A stretch of 64,000 bases of DNA from an uncultured Prevotella sp. (GTDB lineage: Bacteria; Bacteroidota; Bacteroidia; Bacteroidales; Bacteroidaceae), in the NCBI GenBank assembly GCA_900541575.1, contig UQKO01000007.1:15025-79024 (forward strand). Direction: 5' to 3'. Position 1 is the first letter of the stretch; each line of letters begins with the position of its first letter. Below, one piece after another: positions 26,549-34,956 of the stretch. Made by a program: the position numbers and the translations under genes. The notes below the pieces were generated by a model that made no database searches, was not told the DNA's origin, and saw only the letters and a list, made by a program, of their open reading frames with translations.

Positions 26549-28420
26549 CTACTTGCTTTCCTTTTCAGCCTTGATTTGGTCGGCTACGGCCTTGATCTTT
26601 TGGCTGATTTCTTCGAGGTCGGACTTGAGACGGGTAACTTTCTTCTCGATGTCGGCTACGAGGGAGTTGCCCTTCTTGGAACTTGAACGGAAGAATGTGA
26701 GGTTAGTCTCGTAGGTCTGGATCTCTTGCTTCTTGGCATCGAAGATGCTCTGCAAACGGCTGCGCTCACGTGTGAGTTCTGAACCACCCTTGTCAGCTAC
26801 ATTCTTGCGGAAGTTGTCCATGCGACGACGACCTGCTGATTCGTGGAGTGTATCGTAGATTTTATCGCAGAGTTCACGATAGCGACGATAGATTTTCTCT
26901 TTCTTGCTATAGGGCACGTGACCTGTTTCGTTCCAGCGAGCCTGGAGGTCGCGCACGGTTTGGAGCATGTTGTCGGTAGTTTCTGAGGCAAGTTTCTCGA
27001 GATCGGCAATGATTCCTTTCTTGATTTCAAGATTGGCCTCTTCTTCCTTACGTTGTCCGGCATTGGCCTCGGTCTTCTTGTCGAAGAAATAGTTGCAAGC
27101 ATCGTTGAAGCGCTTCCAAATAGCATCTGATACTTTGTGTGGCACGGCACCAATGGTCTTCCACTGCTTTTGAAGCTCAATAAACTTATTGGTTGTGGTA
27201 CCCCAATCGGTGCTATCCTTCAAGGCTTCTGCTTTCTCTACGAGAGCGTTCTTCGCTGCGAGGTTGGCATTGAGTTTCTCGCGGTTGGCCTTGAAGTAGG
27301 TTGTCTTGGCTTGGAAGAAACGATCGCAAGCGGTACGGAAGCGCTCGAAGATTTCGTTGTTTACCTTACGAGGTGTAAATCCGATGGTTTTCCACTCGGC
27401 TTGATAAGCTAGGATTTGCTTAGTTATTTCTTCCCATTGTGCATAAGTCTTGAGTGGTTCGAGGTCGATATTCTCCACCTTTTGGCAGAGTTCGGTCTTT
27501 TTCTCAAGGTTTTGTTCTTCCTGTGCTTTGATTTGCTCGAAGTGGTCTTGATGACGCTTATTTATAATAGTGGAAGCATCTTTGAAGCGTTTCCAGATTT
27601 GCTCACGCATTTCCTTGGCTACGGGGCCAGCTTCGCGATATTCTTGATGAAGCTTTTGGAGTTGATGGAAAGCCGAGATAGGATCTTCCACTTCAGCCAA
27701 CTTCTCAGCGGCTTCGCAGAGATGGGTCTTAATTTCAAGGTTTTTCTTGAAATCGTAAGCGCGCATTTCATGGTTGAGGCGGAGTTGGTCGTAGAACTGT
27801 TCGGTATAGAGTTGGTAATTTTTCCACAACTCGGTAGCGTTTTCTGCAGGCACTTGTTTAATTTCTTTCCATTCAGCCTGTAGATCTTTCACCTCATTGT
27901 AGCCTTTGTCAGCTGCTTCTGGTGTTGTAGCGAGTTCTTTGATACGCTCTATAATCTCTTGCTTGCGCTTGAGGTTTGCCTGTTTTTCGGCTTCTACTGC
28001 TTGTGCAGCCTTATTGCGGAGCTCGCGGATGAGTGAGAATTGTGCTTTAAAGTTTTCTTCCTCCATATCGGGAGCAGGACGGAAGTCTTCTGCCTTACCA
28101 CCTTCGCTGATAAAGAGGTCGCGTGCGGCGGTTACTTCGGCATTATGGAAACGATAGTAGAGCATCTTTAGGTGTTCTAATTCGGTGCGTTCTACATTTC
28201 CTCCGTTGTATACGATTTCCTTTAGGCGCTCCACCACTTCGCATTTCGATGTAGGTTCGGGGCGCTTTTCGGTAGCGTTTGATTCGGTATTGTCCGTTTG
28301 CGTGTTAGCCTCAGCATCGGCAGTTGTCGTAGCTTCGGCAGTCTGAGATTCTACAGAAGTAGCGGCAAGGGTGCTTTGAGCCTGCTCTGCTGCTTCAGTG
28401 GTGTTCTTAATTTCGTCCAT
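26549..28420 (-). CDS. DUF349 repeat protein
   Basis: A 623-residue acidic, helical cytosolic protein. An Ala/Glu/Thr-rich N-terminal part (1-55) is followed by about five DUF349 repeats of roughly 70 residues, each with a W(K)xIGxVP-like motif and a (W/F)xRFxxAxxxFF helix: WKTIGFTPRKVNNEIFERFR, WKTIGAVPHKVSDAIWKRFN and WNETGHVPYSKKEKIYRRYR are the clearest. A coiled coil ends it (about 570-620). DUF349 proteins are conserved in Bacteroidetes; links to RNA helicase or filament functions have been suggested, but the role is not settled. It is a single gene with its own terminator. Confidence 0.88.
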   Translation of the reverse strand: MDEIKNTTEAAEQAQSTLAATSVESQTAEATTTADAEANTQTDNTESNATEKRPEPTSKCEVVERLKEIVYNGGNVERTELEHLKMLYYRFHNAEVTAARDLFISEGGKAEDFRPAPDMEEENFKAQFSLIRELRNKAAQAVEAEKQANLKRKQEIIERIKELATTPEAADKGYNEVKDLQAEWKEIKQVPAENATELWKNYQLYTEQFYDQLRLNHEMRAYDFKKNLEIKTHLCEAAEKLAEVEDPISAFHQLQKLHQEYREAGPVAKEMREQIWKRFKDASTIINKRHQDHFEQIKAQEEQNLEKKTELCQKVENIDLEPLKTYAQWEEITKQILAYQAEWKTIGFTPRKVNNEIFERFRTACDRFFQAKTTYFKANREKLNANLAAKNALVEKAEALKDSTDWGTTTNKFIELQKQWKTIGAVPHKVSDAIWKRFNDACNYFFDKKTEANAGQRKEEEANLEIKKGIIADLEKLASETTDNMLQTVRDLQARWNETGHVPYSKKEKIYRRYRELCDKIYDTLHESAGRRRMDNFRKNVADKGGSELTRERSRLQSIFDAKKQEIQTYETNLTFFRSSSKKGNSLVADIEKKVTRLKSDLEEISQKIKAVADQIKAEKESK

Positions 28421-28537
28421 GTTTGTTTGGATAGGGTCGTTCGGATAAATTACAAAAATTGTATTGTGAAGTGCAAATGTGCAGTTTTATTGCTTATTAG
28501 CCAAGCATTTAGGCAGAAAATTCTCTGTTTTGTGGCA

Positions 28538-29464
28538 TTATAGCCATGCTTTCCAACGGAATAGACCATAGAATAGGCCTGTTACGACGATTGACACAAT
28601 GATTACCACTGGGAATCCCCACCATGCTGTTTCCATGCCATTGATGAGGTTCATGCCGAAAATACTTGCGATAAGCGTGGGAAACATGAGGATGATGGAC
28701 ACAGAGGTCATCTGCTTCATCACGCCAGCCATATTGTTATTAATGATGCTAGCATAGGTTTCCATGGTGGAATCTAGGATGTTTGTGTAGATATTGGTGG
28801 TTTCGCGTGCCTGGTTCATTTCGATAGTTACATCTTCAATGAGGTCGGCATCAAGTTCATCGACAGGCAGTTTAAACTTTAGTTTGGAAAGCAGTGTCTC
28901 GTTGCCACGGATAGAGGTGATGAAGTAGGTCAAGCTATCTTGTAGGCGCGAAAGACCTATCAAGTCTTCATTATCAATTTGTCTATCAAGATTGCGTTTG
29001 GCTTCTTCTATCAACACGTTGATTTGTTTCAGTCGCTTCAGATACCACACTGCGGAAGATAGGAAAAGTCGGAACACAAGGTCGACGGAGTCGGTAAATC
29101 CTTGGTTGCGCTTTTGCTGATACGACACGAAGTCGATCATCATATTCGTTTCGTAATTACAGACTGTGATACACACCCCTCTGTTTAGAATAATACCCAT
29201 AGGGATGGTGGTGTGGGGCGTACGCGAGGCCACTTCCTTCACATAAGGGATACGTAGAATGATGAGCGACCATCCCTCGTCGTATTCATAACGTGAGCGC
29301 TCGTCTTTATCTCGAATATCGTCGAGGAAGTAGTCGGGCACTTTTAATTCCTTTACGAGGAAGTCCTCGTCCTCAGGTGTAGGACAAGTCACCTGCACCC
29401 AACAGTCGGGTGTCCACTGATCGATGGTCTGAAGAGTCTTGTTGTAGTTCCAGTAAGTACGCAT
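28538..29464 (-). CDS. corA: CorA family magnesium transporter
   Basis: Pentameric Mg2+ (or Co2+/Ni2+) channel of the inner membrane. The 308-residue protein has the soluble alpha/beta funnel (1-240) and two C-terminal helices; the GMN signature is present in FGMNLINGMET, the end of TM1. The short basic C-terminus (RWKAWL) is the usual one. It is transcribed alone from a distant promoter: the -7 box at 29760 implies a leader of about 285 bases with inverted repeats, which suggests control by the leader RNA. Confidence 0.9.
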   Translation of the reverse strand: MRTYWNYNKTLQTIDQWTPDCWVQVTCPTPEDEDFLVKELKVPDYFLDDIRDKDERSRYEYDEGWSLIILRIPYVKEVASRTPHTTIPMGIILNRGVCITVCNYETNMMIDFVSYQQKRNQGFTDSVDLVFRLFLSSAVWYLKRLKQINVLIEEAKRNLDRQIDNEDLIGLSRLQDSLTYFITSIRGNETLLSKLKFKLPVDELDADLIEDVTIEMNQARETTNIYTNILDSTMETYASIINNNMAGVMKQMTSVSIILMFPTLIASIFGMNLINGMETAWWGFPVVIIVSIVVTGLFYGLFRWKAWL

Positions 29465-29484
29465 AAAAACAGTCCTTTCTTTGC

Positions 29485-29570
29485 GGAGAGATAGTGTGAA
29501 TACGCTTTGTTTGCGTGCACAGGGTGCTTCCGGCTGGAAACGTCACCCTTCCGTCTTTGCTATTCTCTCC
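29485..29570 (-). ncRNA. Structured 5' leader of corA, candidate riboswitch
   Basis: Read on the minus strand, GGAGAGAATAG (29570-29560) pairs with the TATCTCTCC end at 29492-29485. Inside it are AGGGTG (29549-29544 with 29526-29521; itself enclosing a TTCC/GGAA pair) and a second arm with ACGC/GCGT (29516-29513 with 29505-29502) closed by GTG/CAC. This is a three-way junction ending 21 bases before the corA ATG. I cannot match it to the M-box or another named riboswitch by eye. Confidence 0.4.
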
Positions 29571-29752
29571 ATTCTGGAGATAAAAATGAAGGCTGTTTCC
29601 GGTCGGTATCAAACGTTGGTATCCGCGTGATAGTCGTCCATATTAAATTGATATATATATATAAAGGAGTAAACGGCGCTCTATTTTCGTTTTACCATTA
29701 GTTGTCGAGTATGAAGCGCACCTAGAGCTTACGATCCTTACGTTTTGCGCGG

Positions 29753-29760
29753 CAAAAGTA
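29753..29760 (-). promoter_or_regulatory. -7 box of corA
   Basis: TACTTTTG on the minus strand fits TAnnTTTG. It lies about 290 bases before the corA start; no closer box was found. Confidence 0.5.
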
Positions 29761-29963
29761 CGAAAAAAAGTTTGTTAATTACGTAAAGCTTTATTACTTT
29801 ATTCTTACGTTTTTCATTCAAGCGGGCATTTTTCGAGAAGTAAAACAGGGAAGAGGCTTCTTCCTCCTTGTATTCTATTTTCCCTCATTTCTATTCCTTC
29901 TTCCGCTTCGTTCTGCTTCATTTACTGTGAAGAGGGAGTCTATTTTATGAGATCTTCCAATCA

Positions 29964-29998
29964 AGTTCACAAAGTTGTGGACCACAACATTGTGAACT
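29964..29998. repeat. 35-bp near-perfect palindrome
   Basis: Two 17-base arms meet around A29981; 16 of 17 pairs are complementary (the only mismatch is A29973/A29989). The core is GTTGTGG-A-CCACAAC, the ends are AGTTCACAA and TTGTGAACT. Its right end contains the -33 TTG of the ATPase gene promoter, so it could be an operator, and its dyad could also be a recombination or mobile-element end. Confidence 0.8.
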
Positions 29999-30020
29999 AC
30001 TTCTTTTCTCATTACCTTTG
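29990..30020 (+). promoter_or_regulatory. Promoter of the AAA ATPase pseudogene
   Basis: TTG at 29990-29992 and TACCTTTG at 30013-30020 are 20 bases apart. A rare strong Shine-Dalgarno (AAGGAG, 30035-30040) follows, eight bases before ATG 30049. Confidence 0.6.
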
Positions 30021-30048
30021 TGATCTAATTAAGTAAGGAGTAATGATT

Positions 30049-30394
30049 ATGGAGAAAGCTTTTGTATATGGTATGTCGGTCGGTGGTAATAACTTTACAG
30101 ACCGAATTGAAGAAACCAAGCGTATCAAGCTTGACTTTGAAAATGGCGTTAATGTTATTCTTATATCTCCAAGACGCATGGGTAAGACCTCTCTTATAAA
30201 AAAGGTGATTTCCGAGATTGACAACCCTATGCTAACAATCGTCTATATGGACATATATGACTGCAGAAGTGAATATGATTTCTATAACCGATTTGCTGAA
30301 ACAATCATGAAGTCCACTGGCAACCATTGAGAAAGAGGGTATATTCCTTGCTGATAGTGTATTTGAGTTTTGGTTTAAAAGAGAAATGATGTAG
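30049..30394 (+). pseudogene. AAA ATPase (ATPase_2-like), internal deletion
   Basis: The first 93 codons from 30049 encode the N-terminal part of a Bacteroidales ATPase: VYGMSVGGNNFTDRIEETKRI, then the Walker A region ISPRRMGKTSLIKK, then MDIYDCRSEYDFYNRFAE. The frame stops at 30328. In the next frame, directly across the junction near 30318, LATIEKEGIFLADSVFEFWFKREMM ends at 30394, which is the usual C-terminus of the same family. About two thirds of the gene (some 250 codons) is therefore missing, and the join is out of frame. The ATG at 30049 is preferred over 30043 for its spacing to the AAGGAG site. The promoter and ribosome site are intact. Confidence 0.8.
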
Positions 30395-30427
30395 TCTATA
30401 GCCGACACTGAGGTTTGCCATTCACCT

Positions 30428-30460
30428 GTTTAATAAATATCATTAATCAGTTTATTAACC
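30428..30460. repeat. Imperfect inverted repeat before the 30475 gene
   Basis: GTTTAATAAA (30428-30437) and TTTATTAACC (30451-30460) pair with one mismatch. It is 14 bases before the ATG and may be an operator. Confidence 0.35.
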
Positions 30461-30474
30461 AATAGACAGAAAAT

Positions 30475-31158
30475 ATGAACGAGTATAAAACAATAGACTC
30501 TCTTTTGAAGAAATTTGCTAATCCAATAAAAGAGGATTACGAAGCATTGGCAGTTAGTCTGATGAAAAACTTTTCCATCGTCAAATGTGAAAAAGATAGT
30601 GAAGGAGTCAGAAACGTGAAGTACCGAATAGCTGATTTGGAAATATATCTATATTCAACAGACGATACTGAAGACGTAGTAACTTTGAATAGAGACTGTA
30701 TCGAAGGGCAATGGTTCTTTCATCGATTTGGAGTAGATATCGCATTTCGCACTTTACGTGGAGATAACAATGAACTGATACGGTTTGGCGGTGTGCTGAT
30801 TCGTGGATTGGAGAAGTACGAAAATGGAAAGCATGTCGGCAATATATCAGGTAGCCAAAGATGTTTGTTTGACATGTTTAATGCGTCAGATGATATGCCT
30901 AAACTTATTGAAGACAAACCTTTGGATCATATCGAGATATTCAATACTTATAGAGTAGAGAGTAAACCTCTAGCTTATCGTTATTTCAAAGGCGGTGTTG
31001 ATTGGCAAATGAAAAGAAAATACGTTTTTCAGACCCAGAAGACAACCAATGGGACAACCGAATATCACATATGGCACGACTATAAGGATTTGCCAAAGAA
31101 TATGTATGAAAACATTCCTAAAGATTTTGATGTAATAAAGAAAATATATCCAAGATAA
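30475..31158 (+). CDS. Unknown protein, faint alkyladenine DNA glycosylase likeness
   Basis: A 227-residue soluble protein I do not recognise with confidence. The order DLEIYLY (54-60), GQWFFHRFGVDIAFRTL (78-94), FGGVLIRGLE (104-113) and ISGSQRCLFDMFN (124-136) runs parallel to ETEAYLG, LYVYIIYGMYFCMNI, GACVLLRALE and the glycine/leucine segment of the 3-methyladenine (AAG/MPG) glycosylases, with Glu56 at the place of the catalytic Glu. The similarity is at the level of pattern only. Base composition is clearly more AT-rich than that of the flanking operons. It ends three bases before the deiminase gene, so the two are one operon. Confidence 0.55.
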   Translation: MNEYKTIDSLLKKFANPIKEDYEALAVSLMKNFSIVKCEKDSEGVRNVKYRIADLEIYLYSTDDTEDVVTLNRDCIEGQWFFHRFGVDIAFRTLRGDNNELIRFGGVLIRGLEKYENGKHVGNISGSQRCLFDMFNASDDMPKLIEDKPLDHIEIFNTYRVESKPLAYRYFKGGVDWQMKRKYVFQTQKTTNGTTEYHIWHDYKDLPKNMYENIPKDFDVIKKIYPR

Positions 31159-31161
31159 ATC

Positions 31162-31974
31162 ATGATTACTGATGATCAAACAAACAAAGTTTACTTTTCT
31201 GAATATCTGAGGGCATACAAATGTTGGAAAAACATCAAAGAAGCGTTGCTTGAACATGAAATAAACTTCGAAATGCTGCCCAACACAAAAGATATATGGG
31301 TAAGAGATTTCATGCCGATTCAAAAGAATGTAAATTCTTTCATCGGGTATGAGTACAATCCAGATTATCTCAAAGAAGGACAACAGTACATCACACATGA
31401 TGTGAAAAATTGCTTTGAATTCACGCACAACAATCTAATGATAATGGACGTCATCATAGATGGCGGCAATGTGATAAAGTGTAATGACAAAGTAATCATG
31501 ACAGACAAGGTCTTCGTCGAGAACAAGGAGAAAAACCGTGAGTTCTTAAAGACGGTTCTCGAAGAAAGTTTTGGCTGTGAAGTTGTTTTCATTCCATGGG
31601 ACAAAGCTGAGAAATGCGGACATTCAGATGGAATGGTACGCTATGTTGAACCAGGGCATATTGTAATAAACAATTATGCAGATATAGATGAGCAACTTCG
31701 CGAAGAATTATTGAAGGTTTTGCGCCTACACTTTTCGAAAATAAGCGAGTTACAATATGGCAAGTATGTGCAAAAGAATAGTTGGGCGCATATTAATTTT
31801 CTTCGTGTTGGCAATTTCTTGCTTGTACCGCAAATAGGTATTGCCAGTGATACCGTGGCTATTGAACAATTGAAGGAGATATATCGAGACTGTGAAGTCG
31901 TGCCTTGTGAAGCAAAAGGCATTGTTGCTAAAGGTGGCGCTTTCAATTGTGTATCATGGAATATAAAAGAATAG
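31162..31974 (+). CDS. Compact guanidine deiminase, agmatine deiminase/PAD_porph family
   Basis: Hydrolyses a guanidino group (agmatine, peptidyl-arginine or another). The 270-residue protein has every family hallmark: IWVRDFMP (45-52), DGGN (100-103), CGHSDGMVRY (His154, Asp156) and KGGAFNCVSW with the nucleophile Cys263. It is shorter than usual agmatine deiminases, and no signal peptide is present, so it works in the cytosol. It is AT-rich and paired with the unknown gene at 30475. The normal agmatine deiminase partner (N-carbamoylputrescine amidase) is not here, so a role in polyamine synthesis is doubtful. Confidence 0.8.
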   Translation: MITDDQTNKVYFSEYLRAYKCWKNIKEALLEHEINFEMLPNTKDIWVRDFMPIQKNVNSFIGYEYNPDYLKEGQQYITHDVKNCFEFTHNNLMIMDVIIDGGNVIKCNDKVIMTDKVFVENKEKNREFLKTVLEESFGCEVVFIPWDKAEKCGHSDGMVRYVEPGHIVINNYADIDEQLREELLKVLRLHFSKISELQYGKYVQKNSWAHINFLRVGNFLLVPQIGIASDTVAIEQLKEIYRDCEVVPCEAKGIVAKGGAFNCVSWNIKE

Positions 31975-32036
31975 CTAAGGTATAAAAAAGGATATAAAAC
32001 CTCAGTACTACACACCTAATTAATGCCATATATTTG

Positions 32037-32044
32037 TACCTTTG
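32037..32044 (+). promoter_or_regulatory. -7 box of the flippase gene
   Basis: TACCTTTG, 76 bases before the ATG at 32120. No TTG stands at the -33 distance. Confidence 0.45.
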
Positions 32045-32119
32045 CACGCAGCGTAGTTGTCGTAGTCAGTATCAAGATTCTCAGACATTGCGCTTCACAT
32101 CATCCGATTCATCCACCTC

Positions 32120-33562
32120 ATGACCACACCCTCACTCAAGGAAAAGACTGCCAAGGGACTGCTTTGGGGCAGCATCAATAGCGGAGCGCAGCAGGTGCTC
32201 AACCTCGTATTTGGTATCTTTTTAGCCCGTTTGCTCTCGCCTGCCGACTATGGCATGGTGGGTATGCTCACCATCTTCACGCTCATTGCCTCAACGCTGC
32301 AAGAGAGCGGCTTTATCTCGGGACTTAATAGGAAAGAAAACGTGACGGAGGACGACTATAACGCAGTATTTTGGTTCAACGTGCTTTGCAGCCTCACAGT
32401 TTACTTTATTCTATTCTTCTCGGCTCCGCTCATTGCCGCATGGTTTCGTCAGCCAGTACTAGTACCGCTCGCCAGACTTTCGTTTCTGAGTTTTGTAATC
32501 TCTGCACTCAACACCTCACCGCGTGCATGGCTCTTCCGCAACATGCGTGTTCGCGAAACGGCCATTCTCTCTACTGTAGCCCTCATCGTGTCGGGCATTA
32601 CGGGCATTGCGTTAGCATGGAACGGCTTTGCCTATTGGGGCATTGCCATTCAAAACCTCACCTTCTGTATCATGCTCACCGTGGGTAGTTGGTGGTATGC
32701 CGATTGGCATCCATCGCTACACATCAATCTTCGTCCGCTTCGCGGCATGATAGGCTATAGTTCGCGACTATTGGCCACCAATATCTTTGCGCATATTAAT
32801 AATAATCTGTTTAGTCTCTTCTTTGGCCGCCTCTATGGTGAAAAGACAGTAGGCTACTATAATCAAGCCAACAAATGGACCACGATGGGATATACCATGC
32901 TGACGGGAATGGTATGGAGCGTGACGCAACCCCTTTTTGCTCGTCTGTCGTACAATGACCCCGAACGCATGCAGCGCGTATTTCGCAAAATGCTGCGATT
33001 CACGGCTTTTCTCTCTTGCCCCGCCCTATTTGGCCTAGCACTGGTAGCGCCAGAATTTATCACTATTGCCATTACCGACAAGTGGCTTACTTCGGCTCGA
33101 CTCATGCAATTGCTCTGCGTAGGAGGAGCATTTGTGCCTATCTCATCGTTTTATTCCAACTTTATCGTAAGCCAAGGCAAGAGTAGCACATTTATGTGGA
33201 ACACTATTGCGCTCTGTTTGGTACAGTTGTTGCTTCTCGTTGTCATGTACCCTTATGGTGTCACAGCAATGGTCGTTGCCTATATCTCGGCCAATACGCT
33301 TTGGCTCTTTGTATGGCACTGGTTCGTACAACGACTCATTCATTTGCGACTTATCGATGCATTGCGCGACGTACTTCCGTTTGCACTTCTTGCAGCAGTA
33401 GCAATCTTTGCTGCTTGGGGAGCCTCGCTCGCTGTGGCAGAGAATATCTATGCCAGTCTAGCAGTAAAGGTGATAGTAGCCGTCGCAGTATATGTGCTTC
33501 TGCTCCAATTGCTAGGAGCGCAGATTCTAAAAGAATGCTGGGGGTATATTTGGCGAAAGTAA
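32120..33562 (+). CDS. Polysaccharide flippase, Wzx-like (MOP superfamily)
   Basis: Moves lipid-linked sugar units across the inner membrane for O-antigen, capsule or exopolysaccharide. The 480-residue protein has about 12-14 hydrophobic helices. Its N-terminal part (TAKGLLWGSINSGAQQVLNLVFGIFLARLLSPADYGMVGM) is typical of the MOP-family lipopolysaccharide exporters (WzxC-like). No glycosyltransferases lie nearby, so it may be a lone flippase. Base composition is back to the window's average here, in contrast with the patch just before it. Confidence 0.85.
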   Translation: MTTPSLKEKTAKGLLWGSINSGAQQVLNLVFGIFLARLLSPADYGMVGMLTIFTLIASTLQESGFISGLNRKENVTEDDYNAVFWFNVLCSLTVYFILFFSAPLIAAWFRQPVLVPLARLSFLSFVISALNTSPRAWLFRNMRVRETAILSTVALIVSGITGIALAWNGFAYWGIAIQNLTFCIMLTVGSWWYADWHPSLHINLRPLRGMIGYSSRLLATNIFAHINNNLFSLFFGRLYGEKTVGYYNQANKWTTMGYTMLTGMVWSVTQPLFARLSYNDPERMQRVFRKMLRFTAFLSCPALFGLALVAPEFITIAITDKWLTSARLMQLLCVGGAFVPISSFYSNFIVSQGKSSTFMWNTIALCLVQLLLLVVMYPYGVTAMVVAYISANTLWLFVWHWFVQRLIHLRLIDALRDVLPFALLAAVAIFAAWGASLAVAENIYASLAVKVIVAVAVYVLLLQLLGAQILKECWGYIWRK

Positions 33563-33671
33563 TCTGCGTTTCTGTTACAGTCCGTCCCTAGACTTCGCTT
33601 GCCGACTGTACATAAAGCTTCATACTAACTCCATCAAGAATACAACTTTTTCACTTAACACTTGAGAACCT

Positions 33672-34352
33672 ATGTTATATTGGATTCTTTTCATCGGCAT
33701 CGCACTCATCAGCTATGCAGTGCAAGCCAACCTCAACAGCAAGTTTAAGAAATACTCTAAAGTGAACCTTGCTTCGGGCATGACGGGTTGCGAAGTGGCC
33801 GAGAAGATGCTTCGCGATAATGGCATCTATAATGTAAAAGTCACTTGCACACAAGGCTACCTAACCGACCACTACAATCCCACCAACGCCACCGTAAATC
33901 TCTCGGAGAATGTCTACCACGGAACGTCTGTAGCAGCCGCTGCCGTAGCGGCCCACGAATGTGGCCATGCCGTACAACACGCCGTAGCTTATGGACCACT
34001 CACGCTCCGCTCGGCTCTTGTACCCGTGGTATCCTTTGCTTCTAATTGGGTACAGTGGGTATTGTTAGCGGGTATTATCTTGGTGCAAGCAATGCCTTCC
34101 ATTCTTCTGATTGGCATTCTACTCTTCGCTATGACCACACTGTTTAGTTTTATCACTTTACCCGTAGAGATAGATGCTTCACGCCGCGCCACTGCATGGT
34201 TACAGCAAGCTGGCATCACCTCGGCCTACGATCAACCCATGGCAGTATCTGCCCTCCGCTCGGCAGCTTACACCTACGTAGTAGCTGCACTCAGTTCGCT
34301 AGCAACGCTTGTCTATTATGTGCTTATCTTTATAAGTCGCAACGACGACTAG
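33672..34352 (+). CDS. Membrane zinc metallopeptidase, YugP-like
   Basis: A 226-residue member of the zinc metallopeptidase (DUF/neutral zinc protease) family. The zinc site is HECGH (His95, Glu96, His99) in VAAHECGHAVQHA, preceded by NVYHGTSVAAAAVA. There is one hydrophobic N-terminal segment (1-18) and two to three further down (120-165, 195-220). The substrate is not known. It lies 109 bases after the flippase gene and may be co-transcribed with it. Confidence 0.87.
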   Translation: MLYWILFIGIALISYAVQANLNSKFKKYSKVNLASGMTGCEVAEKMLRDNGIYNVKVTCTQGYLTDHYNPTNATVNLSENVYHGTSVAAAAVAAHECGHAVQHAVAYGPLTLRSALVPVVSFASNWVQWVLLAGIILVQAMPSILLIGILLFAMTTLFSFITLPVEIDASRRATAWLQQAGITSAYDQPMAVSALRSAAYTYVVAALSSLATLVYYVLIFISRNDD

Positions 34353-34470
34353 CGTTTCCCCAACAGCATCCGCCACTTCTCCTCTCTCACCACAGCAACT
34401 ATTCCTTAATATTATATCGTCCTCTTCCCCAAGACATTGGAAGAGAACTTCCTAAAAAACCAACCTCCCA

Positions 34471-34899
34471 ATGAAGATTGACCAAGCATACATCGACCAA
34501 TGCCTTGCCCAGGCGGCAGATAGTCCGCGATTACGCCAAGGTAAAGACTTTCGTAATTCTGCATCCGACACAAGTCAGCGATTACTCAATGCGCTGCTTC
34601 CCGACACGCAAGTGCCCATCCATCGTCACAGGACTACAAGCGAAACAGTGATTTGCCTATCGGGGCGTCTCGACGAGATTCTCTTTGAAGAGCAGATTGA
34701 TCCGAACACTGGCCGTCACATTCTCCGCGAGACAGAACGCATTCATCTCTGTCCTGCAGAAGGATGTCATGGATGCCAAGTGCCGCAAGGAGCATGGCAT
34801 AAAGTAGAAGTGATAGAGCCTTCCATCATCTTCGAAGCCAAAGATGGGCCTTATGCGCCTCCTAGTCCCGACGACGTATGGTCGGAGTCTGAAATATAA
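34471..34899 (+). CDS. WbuC-family cupin protein
   Basis: A 142-residue cupin-fold protein of the WbuC family, found near O-antigen and lipopolysaccharide genes. The family start (KIDQAYIDQCLAQAADSPRLRQGKDFRNS) and the cupin metal site (PIHRHRTTSETVICLSGRLDEI, then GAWHKVEV) are visible. The enzymatic role is uncertain. Following the flippase and the protease it suggests a small envelope cluster. A terminator closes the unit at 34926. Confidence 0.85.
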   Translation: MKIDQAYIDQCLAQAADSPRLRQGKDFRNSASDTSQRLLNALLPDTQVPIHRHRTTSETVICLSGRLDEILFEEQIDPNTGRHILRETERIHLCPAEGCHGCQVPQGAWHKVEVIEPSIIFEAKDGPYAPPSPDDVWSESEI

Positions 34900-34925
34900 T
34901 TATTGTACACGCACGATTGCAGTAT

Positions 34926-34956
34926 ATGCCAGGCAGAGAACAAATCTGTCTGGCAT
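34926..34956 (+). terminator. Terminator of the wbuC gene
   Basis: ATGCCAGGCAGA pairs with TCTGTCTGGCAT (one G-U pair) across a 7-base loop, followed by a run of seven or more T. Confidence 0.9.

Noticed and set aside
29465..29750. M-box magnesium riboswitch in the corA leader
   Set aside because: I compared the leader with what I remember of the M-box conserved segments and found no convincing match, so only a generic structured leader is claimed.
31162..31974. Ordinary agmatine deiminase of polyamine synthesis
   Set aside because: The protein is shorter than the usual enzyme, lies in an AT-rich patch and lacks the pathway partner; the family is kept, the pathway is not.
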